Part shown: piece by piece, positions 42,735-50,995 of the stretch | Layout of the letters: each line of letters begins with the position of its first letter | Position numbering within the stretch: the stretch's first letter is position 1 | Origin: an uncultured Bacteroidales bacterium | Lineage (GTDB): Bacteria; Bacteroidota; Bacteroidia; Bacteroidales; UBA932 | Length of the DNA: 64,000 bases | Assembly (NCBI GenBank): GCA_934700615.1 | Contig: CAKUXR010000016.1 | Location: 1 to 64,000, forward strand | Direction of reading: 5' to 3' | Translations under genes and position numbers: made by a program | Notes under the pieces: model-generated | What the model was told of the DNA's origin: nothing | What the model saw: only the letters and a program-made list of their open reading frames with translations | The model's database searches: none

Positions 42735-45563
42735 TTAATAATCCTTAAATATCGAATATCCCAAGTAATTTGAATATGAATCATATCTACAATCCGGATA
42801 CCTTGCCCAATCTGTTAGCTTTCCATAATAAAAAGGATTCTTATTGGCACCGTCACACCATATTGTATGCCCCCTGTAATGCAAATCAAAATAATCATCA
42901 ACTGCGTACAAATCACAGCCGACGGACCCATCGAGCCTGAACACATATCCATCATTCAAATTGACAGCTGAATCATCCGGTATAAATTTACCTAAAGGAT
43001 AATAGTAGTGCTTTTCTTCTGAATATCTATCATACCAGTACGAACCTTTTATAGCACGAGACTGAACCTTGACATATAACCCAGGCTGATCTTTTCCTTT
43101 CGCAAACTTAAATAATGTACCTTCTTGTGCTGGAGTATATCGCCATTCCGCACCAGACTTGTTATCACCTTCTGTCCATCCGGATGAAGGATGCTTATAA
43201 TACAGTTTTATGTTCTTATCTTTGAACACTGTACGCTCCCTGAACAAGAAGTACTTTTCCAAAACAGCTCCATAACCATCTTCAGCCTTCACATATACCC
43301 CCAGAGGATATCCCGTCATGGAATTGTAATTCCTCAGGAGAATAACTTTATACTTATCATAATAATACAGGAGTTCTGCCGTAAGTTTGGGGTCCGTCTG
43401 CCATGCACCCTTGTACGGACGGCTCTTTATGGTCCACATGCTGGACGGATAGGTATAATTGACGCCACTTCTGCCCTTAGATACCTTAAGCATCACATTG
43501 GCTTGATTTATAATATCAACTCCATCCTCCAGAGACCTAGAGCCTTTATAATAACTATCATACCAGAGTTCCGGGTGATTCTGTTCAGGAGTTACAGCAC
43601 TGTAACATATTTCACTATCATCTTCGAAATGGAATTCTCCGGAAGATACTTTGGTTTTCTTAACATTACCATTCTCATCCGTAGCTGTGACTTCTACTGA
43701 ACCCCTCCGCTTTCCGGTAAGTATGAAGTAGTCAATCTGACATTTATAGTAAATCGAAGACGATGGATCCCTCGGTCCTCTTCTTTGAACATCACAAATA
43801 TCTTCGAGGTTAGTGATGTCAAATGAAACCCATCCCGATACGCTACGCACCGTGTTCGAAGAGCTGACAATACCAAACGAAGCAGTATGGCCGAAATCCA
43901 CTCTACTCTTTCTGTCATCTTCCACCCTCAGTTCATCCCCGGATGCAAAGACTCTAGGAGGCAGAACCTTCACATCACATGTCAACTTGTTTCCGGCATC
44001 ATCCTCCACTATAACCTGATCAACATACTCCCGGACATATGACCCTGATCTGGCTTGGTAACTTGATCTGGAGCCGGTAGCCTGAGACACAGATCCACAA
44101 TAGCCGTATGCAACATTTCCTATTTTGGACTTCCATTTTGCCTGAGGAAAAGAAACCGGCCTCTTTGTGTCTTTATTTATAAGTATCAAAGGTATCTGAT
44201 ACCTGTTGTCATATGTGGCACGAATTGATAATGAATTGGGCGCCACCTCATATACAGGTTTTGCTCTAGTTCCTCCTACAATGCCCAGAACTGTTCCTGC
44301 TGGAAAAGTTGCCGGCTTGACAGACACCTTGAAACTTAATGAGTTCTTGCCGGTCAGATCGGTTGCAGTGATGATTGTTTCACCATACTCCGCAGTCGTC
44401 TTTATAGTTGCCTTGCCACCGACAGAACTTGTACCATAACCATCCGAAGTAATTTCCACAGTAGCTATCTTTTCATTACTGCTAGTCCACTTGGCACTGG
44501 TCTCCGGCCTGAGTTCCACATTCAGTTCTGCTGATCTGGACATAGGTTCCTCAGATTTCACAATCTTTTCCTCACCGACCTTGTAAATCGCGGTTTCAGA
44601 TGTAAACGGTGTAACATCCCGTGAAACGGTGAATGTCTTCTTGTATTCCGTTCCCGAATCAGGATCCTTATACTTGACGGTAATATCCGATGTGCCCGAC
44701 TCGACCCCTTCGGTCAACGCAATCACAGATTTCTTCATGAAGTATGGCACAACACAACACTCGATAGCCTTCGGATTCGAAGATGACACGAAAATGTCCT
44801 TATCAGTCAGTTTGCTCAAGCCATATGGCTGCGGTATAACGATTATGTTACGCACACCGCTGAGAGCAATATCATTTAAGGCAAACGAATCTCCATCCTT
44901 CACATCGCATATAGTAGGATTCCCCTGGCTGTCCGCAGCAGACAAAGACTCCCTCTGCATTATAAAGACAGACTCTGAAGCATATACTTCAATTTCTTTT
45001 GTTCCGGATATGTTTTCAGAAGAAACGGTTATCTTAGTCTTACCTATTGAATTGGCTTTCACATAAGCTATACCTTTTTCGACAAACACTTCCGCAATGT
45101 CCTTATCGGCGACCTTCCAGTCGAGTGATGCGGCATTGGCATTTTCAGGCTCAACCGTAATATTGATAGGAGACGGCGCATCCATGTAAGCAAAAACCGT
45201 CTTCGGTACACCAAAACTGGTCACAGGCACTGCCGTAACTGTAACCTTGACACTGGCACTTACGCTCTCATATTTGGCATGTACGGTGGTTGTGCCGGGA
45301 GCATGGGCTTTCACGCGCCCGTTCTTAACGGTCGCAACGTTCTCGTCATCAGATGTCCACTCCAGAGCCACTTCGTATTCTGCTTCAGCAGGCACCGTAG
45401 AGTATCTGATAAGCTGAGTCTCACCCTGCGTGATGGTCATCGTGCCGTTTTCAGGATTCGTGATGACAATCTCACGCAATTCGGAACTCCCGCCCTTTTC
45501 TTTCTTGCAGGAGATCGGAGATAACGATATCAGCACCATGGCAAGTGCCATGAGATATCGCAT
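42735..45563 (-). CDS. Large lipoprotein with tandem Big2 domains
   Basis: 942 residues from the ATG at 45563, where a lipoprotein signal begins (MRYLMALAMVLISLSPIS then Cys 19, KKEKGG). An in-frame ATG at 45590 is possible but less likely. Bacterial Ig-like group 2 (Big2) repeats fill the first half: VALEWTSDDENVATVKNGRV, ..GTTTVHAKYE, SLDWKVADKDIAEV and AKWTSSNEKIATVEI. The C-terminal half is beta-rich and of unknown fold. It is probably a surface adhesin or scaffold. It is AT-richer than its neighbours and lacks the CATTGAC word except at its extreme 5' end. It is the first gene of the envelope operon. Confidence 0.88.
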   Translation of the reverse strand: MRYLMALAMVLISLSPISCKKEKGGSSELREIVITNPENGTMTITQGETQLIRYSTVPAEAEYEVALEWTSDDENVATVKNGRVKAHAPGTTTVHAKYESVSASVKVTVTAVPVTSFGVPKTVFAYMDAPSPINITVEPENANAASLDWKVADKDIAEVFVEKGIAYVKANSIGKTKITVSSENISGTKEIEVYASESVFIMQRESLSAADSQGNPTICDVKDGDSFALNDIALSGVRNIIVIPQPYGLSKLTDKDIFVSSSNPKAIECCVVPYFMKKSVIALTEGVESGTSDITVKYKDPDSGTEYKKTFTVSRDVTPFTSETAIYKVGEEKIVKSEEPMSRSAELNVELRPETSAKWTSSNEKIATVEITSDGYGTSSVGGKATIKTTAEYGETIITATDLTGKNSLSFKVSVKPATFPAGTVLGIVGGTRAKPVYEVAPNSLSIRATYDNRYQIPLILINKDTKRPVSFPQAKWKSKIGNVAYGYCGSVSQATGSRSSYQARSGSYVREYVDQVIVEDDAGNKLTCDVKVLPPRVFASGDELRVEDDRKSRVDFGHTASFGIVSSSNTVRSVSGWVSFDITNLEDICDVQRRGPRDPSSSIYYKCQIDYFILTGKRRGSVEVTATDENGNVKKTKVSSGEFHFEDDSEICYSAVTPEQNHPELWYDSYYKGSRSLEDGVDIINQANVMLKVSKGRSGVNYTYPSSMWTIKSRPYKGAWQTDPKLTAELLYYYDKYKVILLRNYNSMTGYPLGVYVKAEDGYGAVLEKYFLFRERTVFKDKNIKLYYKHPSSGWTEGDNKSGAEWRYTPAQEGTLFKFAKGKDQPGLYVKVQSRAIKGSYWYDRYSEEKHYYYPLGKFIPDDSAVNLNDGYVFRLDGSVGCDLYAVDDYFDLHYRGHTIWCDGANKNPFYYGKLTDWARYPDCRYDSYSNYLGYSIFKDY

Positions 45564-45590
45564 TGACTTGATTTTGAAATTTGCTATCAT

Positions 45591-45913
45591 GGTCGATCAG
45601 TTTTATTTCGGGTTAATAATATAGTCTTGTTCCGCACCGTTGCAGGTCCCGGAAGAGAAACGTTTTTGCAGCAAAGACGGGATAAAAACGTTTTTGCAAA
45701 ATTAAGCCTCCAAAGTACCTGAAACAATACGTAATTATACGTATTTTTACTACGTAGGTATGCCTACAGCACTATAAAAAGCAGTTTTCGATTATCAGCA
45801 AAAAACGGCCTCCGACGCACTCTGACGGCATAAAACAAGCAAAAAACCACAAGGAAATGCCTTGTTTCCTCCCAAAAATCACTATATTTGTATCGGACCA
45901 CACCGACCGGAAT
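45591..45913. promoter_or_regulatory. Divergent regulatory region with direct and inverted repeats
   Basis: A minus-strand -7 box TAATTTTG (45697-45704) for the Big2 operon overlaps one of two copies of AAACGTTTTTGCA (about 45658 and 45687). A plus-strand -7 box TATATTTG (45893-45900) serves the regulator gene. Between them lie TACGTAATTATACGTA (about 45731-45746) and GTAGG-TATG-CCTAC (about 45756-45769), both symmetrical. This layout suits regulation of the operon by the divergently encoded LuxR-type protein. Confidence 0.6.
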
Positions 45914-47476
45914 ATGAAAAAAGCAATTACAATAATATTTTTGACCGTTCTTTCCGTGCTTAACCTGTCCGCAGCAGAGATAGATTCGCTCTTCAGCAGA
46001 TGGGAGGAAGCGACGGGGATGCACCGTATCCGACTCGGAAATGAACTTCTCTCCTTAGGATACGACGAGGGTCTTGTTTCCGAGAAAAAATCTTACGGCA
46101 GAAATCAGTCCATCGAATCAGAGGCACGCATATACGACATGATGTCATATTATTTCTACATAAATGACAAGTTCGACGATGCGCTGTCCACTGCCCTCAT
46201 AGCACTTCCGCTCTGCGAGAAAAGCGGCGATGAACAGTTGCTGGGAGACTGCATAAACAACATCGGCATCTTCTATCAGAGGAAGGGGCTTTTCGGTCAG
46301 GCCATCACCTATATGGAGAGGGTATATAAACTGGACCTGAAGGCGAAGGACAAGAGCGGAATGAGTTCCACGATGAACAATCTCGCCACTCTATATCTCG
46401 CTACAGGACAGCCGGAAACGGCATTGAGCTACGTCCTTCCGGCAATAGAGATGGAGCGGGAACGCGGTGACAGGGAGAGACTTGCAATCCGTCTTGGACT
46501 TGCATCTGACATCTGGCTTGAAATGGGGCAAATCGAAAAGGCACTCTCATGCGTGGACGAGGCATACAAACTGGATCACGAAGACAAGCGCGAAGGAAAG
46601 GCTGCGATACGGCTTTCACAGAAAGCGGCGGTACTGATTGCGCTCGGCGAGGACATCGAAGCGGAGAAGTGTCTTATCGAGGCGATTCCGATTCTGGAGA
46701 AAAAGAACAACATCACTTCCATGGCCATCTGTTACAACCAACTCGGGCAGCTCTATTATAAGGAGGAGCTTTACAAAATCGCGGAAAGGACTTACAGACA
46801 GGCTTATGAATATGCAAGCAAAGCCGGAAGTGACTACGTGAAGAAAAAGTCGCTGAGCGGTCTTTGGCTGTGCCAGAAGTACCTGGGCAAGCTGGAGGAC
46901 GCGCTCCACACCTTGGAAGAATATACCCAGCTTACTGAAAAGATTGCGGATGACCGAGCAGATTCGGCAGTGGAGGATTTCCGCGTGAGGTATGAGACCA
47001 AGGAGAAAGAGGACAAGCTGATACACGAGCAGGAAATGTCGAAGGTCAGACTTGTCGTAGTCATCTGCCTGTCAGTATTTTCACTGTTGCTGTGCATCCT
47101 TCTGGCATTGAGCTACCGTATGCTCAGGATCAGACGCCGCCAGGCGAAGATCCTCACCAAGAACCAGGAAGTGAAGAACAAGCTGCTTTCTCTCGTTCCC
47201 GCGATTTCGGACAATACCGAGTCGGAAAAACTGAAGGAAATCGTCGATAACATCGAGACGATGGAAGATGTTCCGAAGATGACGAGCAGGGAACTTGAAG
47301 TAGTGAAACTCTGCTGCGAGGGTCTGACATCGAAAGAGATAGCCGGAAAGCTGAATGTCTCCGTGCGTACCATAGACACTCACAAGAGCAACATATTCAA
47401 GAAACTCAGCATATCCAGCACTCTGGAGCTTGTCAAGTATGCTGTCAAGGCCGGAATCTATACTCCTCAGAATTAA
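45914..47476 (+). CDS. TPR-repeat LuxR-type transcriptional regulator with a membrane helix
   Basis: 520 residues from the ATG at 45914. The open frame extends upstream to 45857, across its own promoter box. It has a signal-like N-terminus (MKKAITIIFLTVLSVLNLSA), about six TPR units (CINNIGIFYQRKGLFGQAIT, NNLATLYLATGQPETALSYV, YNQLGQLYYKEELYKIAERT), a coiled coil, one TM helix (VVVICLSVFSLLLCILLALS), and a C-terminal LuxR helix-turn-helix (MTSRELEVVKLCCEGLTSKE, SVRTIDTHKSNIFKKL). This is a one-component membrane regulator that senses in the periplasm. The divergent envelope operon is its likely target. Confidence 0.88.
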   Translation: MKKAITIIFLTVLSVLNLSAAEIDSLFSRWEEATGMHRIRLGNELLSLGYDEGLVSEKKSYGRNQSIESEARIYDMMSYYFYINDKFDDALSTALIALPLCEKSGDEQLLGDCINNIGIFYQRKGLFGQAITYMERVYKLDLKAKDKSGMSSTMNNLATLYLATGQPETALSYVLPAIEMERERGDRERLAIRLGLASDIWLEMGQIEKALSCVDEAYKLDHEDKREGKAAIRLSQKAAVLIALGEDIEAEKCLIEAIPILEKKNNITSMAICYNQLGQLYYKEELYKIAERTYRQAYEYASKAGSDYVKKKSLSGLWLCQKYLGKLEDALHTLEEYTQLTEKIADDRADSAVEDFRVRYETKEKEDKLIHEQEMSKVRLVVVICLSVFSLLLCILLALSYRMLRIRRRQAKILTKNQEVKNKLLSLVPAISDNTESEKLKEIVDNIETMEDVPKMTSRELEVVKLCCEGLTSKEIAGKLNVSVRTIDTHKSNIFKKLSISSTLELVKYAVKAGIYTPQN

Positions 47477-47512
47477 AAGTTTCTGATTTTACAGGGTCGG
47501 GCGCAAAAAATC

Positions 47513-47544
47513 TTTGCTATGTTTACGTAATTTTTATAAATTTG
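47513..47544 (+). promoter_or_regulatory. Full -33/-7 promoter of the TPR-yebC unit
   Basis: TTTG at 47513-47516, a 20-bp spacer, then TAAATTTG at 47537-47544. Both elements are perfect. Confidence 0.8.
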
Positions 47545-47585
47545 CAATCTTGTAAAAACCGAAAGAATATAAAAACATAAAAAAT

Positions 47586-48266
47586 ATGGCAAACGAAACT
47601 CTTAAAGATCAGGAGAGACTGCAGCAGGAGCAGGTTGCAGAAAAGGTTTCTTCTGTAGAGAAATTCTTCAACGAAAACAAAAAAATCATCTGGGGATGTC
47701 TCGGAGCTATCATCGTTATCGGTGTGGCTGTTCTCTGCTATCACAAGTTCTACGCCCAGCCTAAGAAGGCAGAGGCTGCTGAGCAGATGTTCCCTGCAGA
47801 GGCTAATTTCCGTTCACAGAACTATGAGCTCGCACTTAACGGTGACGGCAACGTGCTCGGTTTCAGCCAGGTAATCGACGAATACGGTTCTTACGCAGGT
47901 GACGCCGCTTTCTTCTATGCAGGTGTCTGCGAGCTCCAGCTCGGAAAGTACGAGGAGGCTATCTCCTACCTGAACAAATACAACGGAAAGGATGAGATTC
48001 TCAAGGCCAGGGCCATCGCCTGCAAGGGTGATGCTTTCGCCGGACTCGAGAAATATAAAGATGCCGTTTCTTGCTACGAGAAAGCTGCAAAGGTTGCTGA
48101 CAACATGTTCGCTGCCGCTTATCTTCTCAAGGCAGGTGTAGCTTGCGAAGAGCTCGGCGACAATGCCAAGGCACTTTCTTTCTACAAGACCATCAAGGAT
48201 CAGTATCCGCAGTCAATGGAAGGATACGATATCGACAAATATATCAGCAGAATCGAGAACAAATAA
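47586..48266 (+). CDS. Membrane-anchored TPR protein
   Basis: 226 residues. A short cytoplasmic N-terminus is followed by one TM helix (IWGCLGAIIVIGVAVLCYHK, about 36-55) and TPR-like repeats (DAAFFYAGVCELQLGKYEEA, ACKGDAFAGLEKYKDAVSCY, LLKAGVACEELGDNAKALSF). It resembles YfgM/tetratricopeptide proteins of the Bacteroidetes envelope, which assist protein assembly at the membrane. Codon bias is strong, so it is probably well expressed. It lies four bases before yebC and shares its promoter. Confidence 0.88.
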   Translation: MANETLKDQERLQQEQVAEKVSSVEKFFNENKKIIWGCLGAIIVIGVAVLCYHKFYAQPKKAEAAEQMFPAEANFRSQNYELALNGDGNVLGFSQVIDEYGSYAGDAAFFYAGVCELQLGKYEEAISYLNKYNGKDEILKARAIACKGDAFAGLEKYKDAVSCYEKAAKVADNMFAAAYLLKAGVACEELGDNAKALSFYKTIKDQYPQSMEGYDIDKYISRIENK

Positions 48267-48270
48267 GATT

Positions 48271-49026
48271 ATGGGAAGAGCTTTTGAGTTCAGAAAAGAG
48301 AGAAAGATGAAGCGTTGGGGCCACATGGCCAAGACCTTCACCAAAATCGGAAAAGAAATTACTATCGCTGTCAAGCAGGGAGGTCCTGATGTGATCGGCA
48401 ACCCTCGTCTCCGTGCGCTCATCGCAGAGGCAAGAAACGAGAACATGCCTAAGGACAATATCGAGAGAGCCATCAAGAAGGCTACCGACAAGTCACTCGG
48501 TGATTTCAAGGAGGTTACCTTCGAAGGATACGGTCCGTTCGGTGTCGCATTCCTTGTAGAGACTGCTACAGACAACAATACCAGAACAGTTGCCAATGTC
48601 CGCAGCTATTTCACAAAGTGCGGAGGTACGCTCGGAACCAGCGGTAGCGTAAGCTTCATGTTCGACCACAAGTGCGTATTCAGAATCAAGGATCAGGAAG
48701 GTCTTGACATCGATGAACTCCAGCTTGCACTTTGCGACTACGACGATGATCCTGAGGTATTTGTCGAGGAGCAGGAGGACGAGGACGAGAACATCACCAA
48801 GAACGTAGTGATCTACGGTGCCTACGAGTCTTATGGCGGAATCCAGAAGTTCATCGAGGATAATGGCTACGAGCTCGTTTCCGGAGGCTTCGAAAGAATT
48901 CCTAACACAGAACTTAAGGATGTTACTCCAGAGCAGCGCGAGACATTGAACAAACTCACCGATCTCCTCGAGAACGATGACGACGTTACAAACGTTTACA
49001 GCTTGATGAAACCGGCAGAGGAATAA
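48271..49026 (+). CDS. yebC: YebC/PmpR family DNA-binding or translation factor
   Basis: 251 residues from the ATG at 48271. An earlier in-frame start lies inside the upstream gene. The YebC pattern is complete: GRAFEFRKERKMKRWGHMAK, NPRLRALIAEARNENMPKDN, then IERAIKKAT, EGYGPFGVAFLVE, LGTSGSVSFMF and NVYSLM at the end. YebC proteins were described as regulators, and more recent work links YebC paralogs to translation of proline-rich stretches. The gene has highly expressed codon use and a strong terminator downstream. Confidence 0.96.
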   Translation: MGRAFEFRKERKMKRWGHMAKTFTKIGKEITIAVKQGGPDVIGNPRLRALIAEARNENMPKDNIERAIKKATDKSLGDFKEVTFEGYGPFGVAFLVETATDNNTRTVANVRSYFTKCGGTLGTSGSVSFMFDHKCVFRIKDQEGLDIDELQLALCDYDDDPEVFVEEQEDEDENITKNVVIYGAYESYGGIQKFIEDNGYELVSGGFERIPNTELKDVTPEQRETLNKLTDLLENDDDVTNVYSLMKPAEE

Positions 49027-49045
49027 TTCTTCTGAAAGATATATG

Positions 49046-49087
49046 CAAAAAAAAGGCTGACCGCATCGACGGCCAGCCTTTTTTTTG
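49046..49087. terminator. Bidirectional terminator between yebC and the PUL
   Basis: Stem AAGGCTG-CCG / CGG-CAGCCTT with eight A's before and eight T's after, so it can end both the plus-strand yebC unit and the minus-strand PUL. Confidence 0.9.
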
Positions 49088-49102
49088 CTTACTTACCAAG
49101 TA

Positions 49103-50995
49103 TTACTTGATGGTTTTCAGATACTTGAGCGTCTGTTCCTTACGTTCTTTCATACGTATGCGCCAGATAAGTTCCTGGACAGAAACAGCCTTATAGGAAT
49201 CGCCTGCAGAAGTGATGCACTGGAGAGCGGCGGCAGCGCCTTTCTTTCCGGAAAAATCACTCCACGCATGGACGCAGACCAGATCATGGGACACGCCATC
49301 ATTGACAGCTTTCATTCTTGCCGCGATCTCGGCAGGAGTACCCTGACCTGGCTCAGATGAGCCGTTCCAAAGCGAATAAGCCGCAGATATCACAGGAATG
49401 TCATATCCTTCCTTATTGGCAAACCACATGATGTTTCCGTGACCGCCGTTGTATGGAGAATACTGGATGACCACGATACCCTCCAGCTGGTCATTGGCAT
49501 TGATAAAAGCCTTATACGCCTCTTTTGCGGCATCGGAATTGACGTCATGCGCCATAAGGTGAAGGACCTTGAGGCGATGGGCTTTCATGCTCGCAGCCGT
49601 GCGCTCTGCAAGGAGTTCGAGTCCGGCCTTCCTGTCTGACTTGGTGGCGTAATCATCCACGTAGAAATATCCGCCGCCGAAACATTCCATCAATGTGCTG
49701 TTGTCAGCCTGCTTGGAGAACAGATAATCCTCCTGAACCGGAGCCAACTGTTCCAGAGCCTGAGAGCAGATTCCGAAGCTCATCCTGGCCGGGATTACTG
49801 ATGAAACTGAATAGAAATCTTTGTCGAAACCATTCATGATCCATTGATAGTTGTCACCATCACTCAGGAAAAATGACACATAATGGGCAGATGCGGAATA
49901 ATTTATCTTCCTCGGATTTATAACCTTGGCAAGAGCGGGAGCATGAGAAACAGCTCCGGCTGATGTCATTCCGTGGTTGCTGCTCCAGTCTGCGGCAAGC
50001 ATAAGACGGCCATGTGCAGACACAGGAGAGACAAACACATCTTCGCCGGAAGCGGACTCCCAACCAAGGACAGAAGCTCCCGGAGCGAGCCATGCAAGAA
50101 TCTCGTCCATTATTCCAGTATTGACACCGCCTGAGGAAGTTCCGTTTTTCTTGTTCAGATTCAGGACAAACAGATTGTTCTTGACCGCATATTCGCGGAG
50201 TTCACCAGTCTGGACAGGCATAAGGACAAGAGCCTTGTTGCTGCACCTGTCCTTAAATTCATGCCATGCGTCCTCTGTGGTCTTATCCGTGGCGTCGTAA
50301 GTTATGGTCAGCCCGATTTTGTCGAAATATTCCCGGTCTCTTACATCCACGATAACCGAATTGTAAACATGGGAAGCGACAGTAGCCACAACTGCACTTT
50401 CAGGGTTTCTCTCCACGTCAGTCAGGACATAACCGTCGATAAGATCTCTGACATTGACCTTAGTTCCTTCCCAATCGCCGTACTCCTTGGACAATAGTTC
50501 GACTCCGGTCTGCCTTCCGATTTCCGGTCCGAGTGTAGCCTTGACACGGGAGTATGAATCCTGCGAATTCTCCAGCCAGATACCGATGTCTGTCTTTCCC
50601 TGCTCGAGCGCCCGGTTCACGAGACCTGCAAGTGACTGACACAGAAGATGGTACTGAAGACCACGTGTATTCTCGGAAAGTCCGAGGTCATTGCGGTCTC
50701 CCCTGTCAATGACATCCACGCAGGTCCAATGGGCCTTAGGAACACGCGAAGAAACCGGCATGTTGAACCATGAATTGTCAGGATTCTTGTCATAGATATC
50801 CTCATATGCCACAGCGTCTGTGGAGGATTCAGGAACAGTTACGTCAATGTTGTCCGGCAGGTCAGTGTTGTCGCCGCCTCCGGTCTCACCACCGATAATC
50901 GGACCGGAATCAGGCTCCCCTCCTGAACATGAACAGGAGAGGAACACTACCGATGCTGCAAACAGTGCAGCCATGATATTTTGTTTATTTTTCAT
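49103..50995 (-). CDS. GxGYxYP-family putative glycoside hydrolase lipoprotein
   Basis: 630 residues from the ATG at 50995, which overlaps the last codons of the GH92 gene (GAAAATGAAAAATAA). The lipoprotein signal ends VVFLSCSCSGGEP. Family hallmarks are SFFLSDGDNYQWIMN and the eponymous MECFGGGYFYVDDYATKS, preceded by the conserved N-terminal WTCVDVIDRGD. GxGYxYP proteins are predicted glycosidases or carbohydrate-binding proteins of unproven activity. It is the last gene of the PUL. Confidence 0.88.
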   Translation of the reverse strand: MKNKQNIMAALFAASVVFLSCSCSGGEPDSGPIIGGETGGGDNTDLPDNIDVTVPESSTDAVAYEDIYDKNPDNSWFNMPVSSRVPKAHWTCVDVIDRGDRNDLGLSENTRGLQYHLLCQSLAGLVNRALEQGKTDIGIWLENSQDSYSRVKATLGPEIGRQTGVELLSKEYGDWEGTKVNVRDLIDGYVLTDVERNPESAVVATVASHVYNSVIVDVRDREYFDKIGLTITYDATDKTTEDAWHEFKDRCSNKALVLMPVQTGELREYAVKNNLFVLNLNKKNGTSSGGVNTGIMDEILAWLAPGASVLGWESASGEDVFVSPVSAHGRLMLAADWSSNHGMTSAGAVSHAPALAKVINPRKINYSASAHYVSFFLSDGDNYQWIMNGFDKDFYSVSSVIPARMSFGICSQALEQLAPVQEDYLFSKQADNSTLMECFGGGYFYVDDYATKSDRKAGLELLAERTAASMKAHRLKVLHLMAHDVNSDAAKEAYKAFINANDQLEGIVVIQYSPYNGGHGNIMWFANKEGYDIPVISAAYSLWNGSSEPGQGTPAEIAARMKAVNDGVSHDLVCVHAWSDFSGKKGAAAALQCITSAGDSYKAVSVQELIWRIRMKERKEQTLKYLKTIK

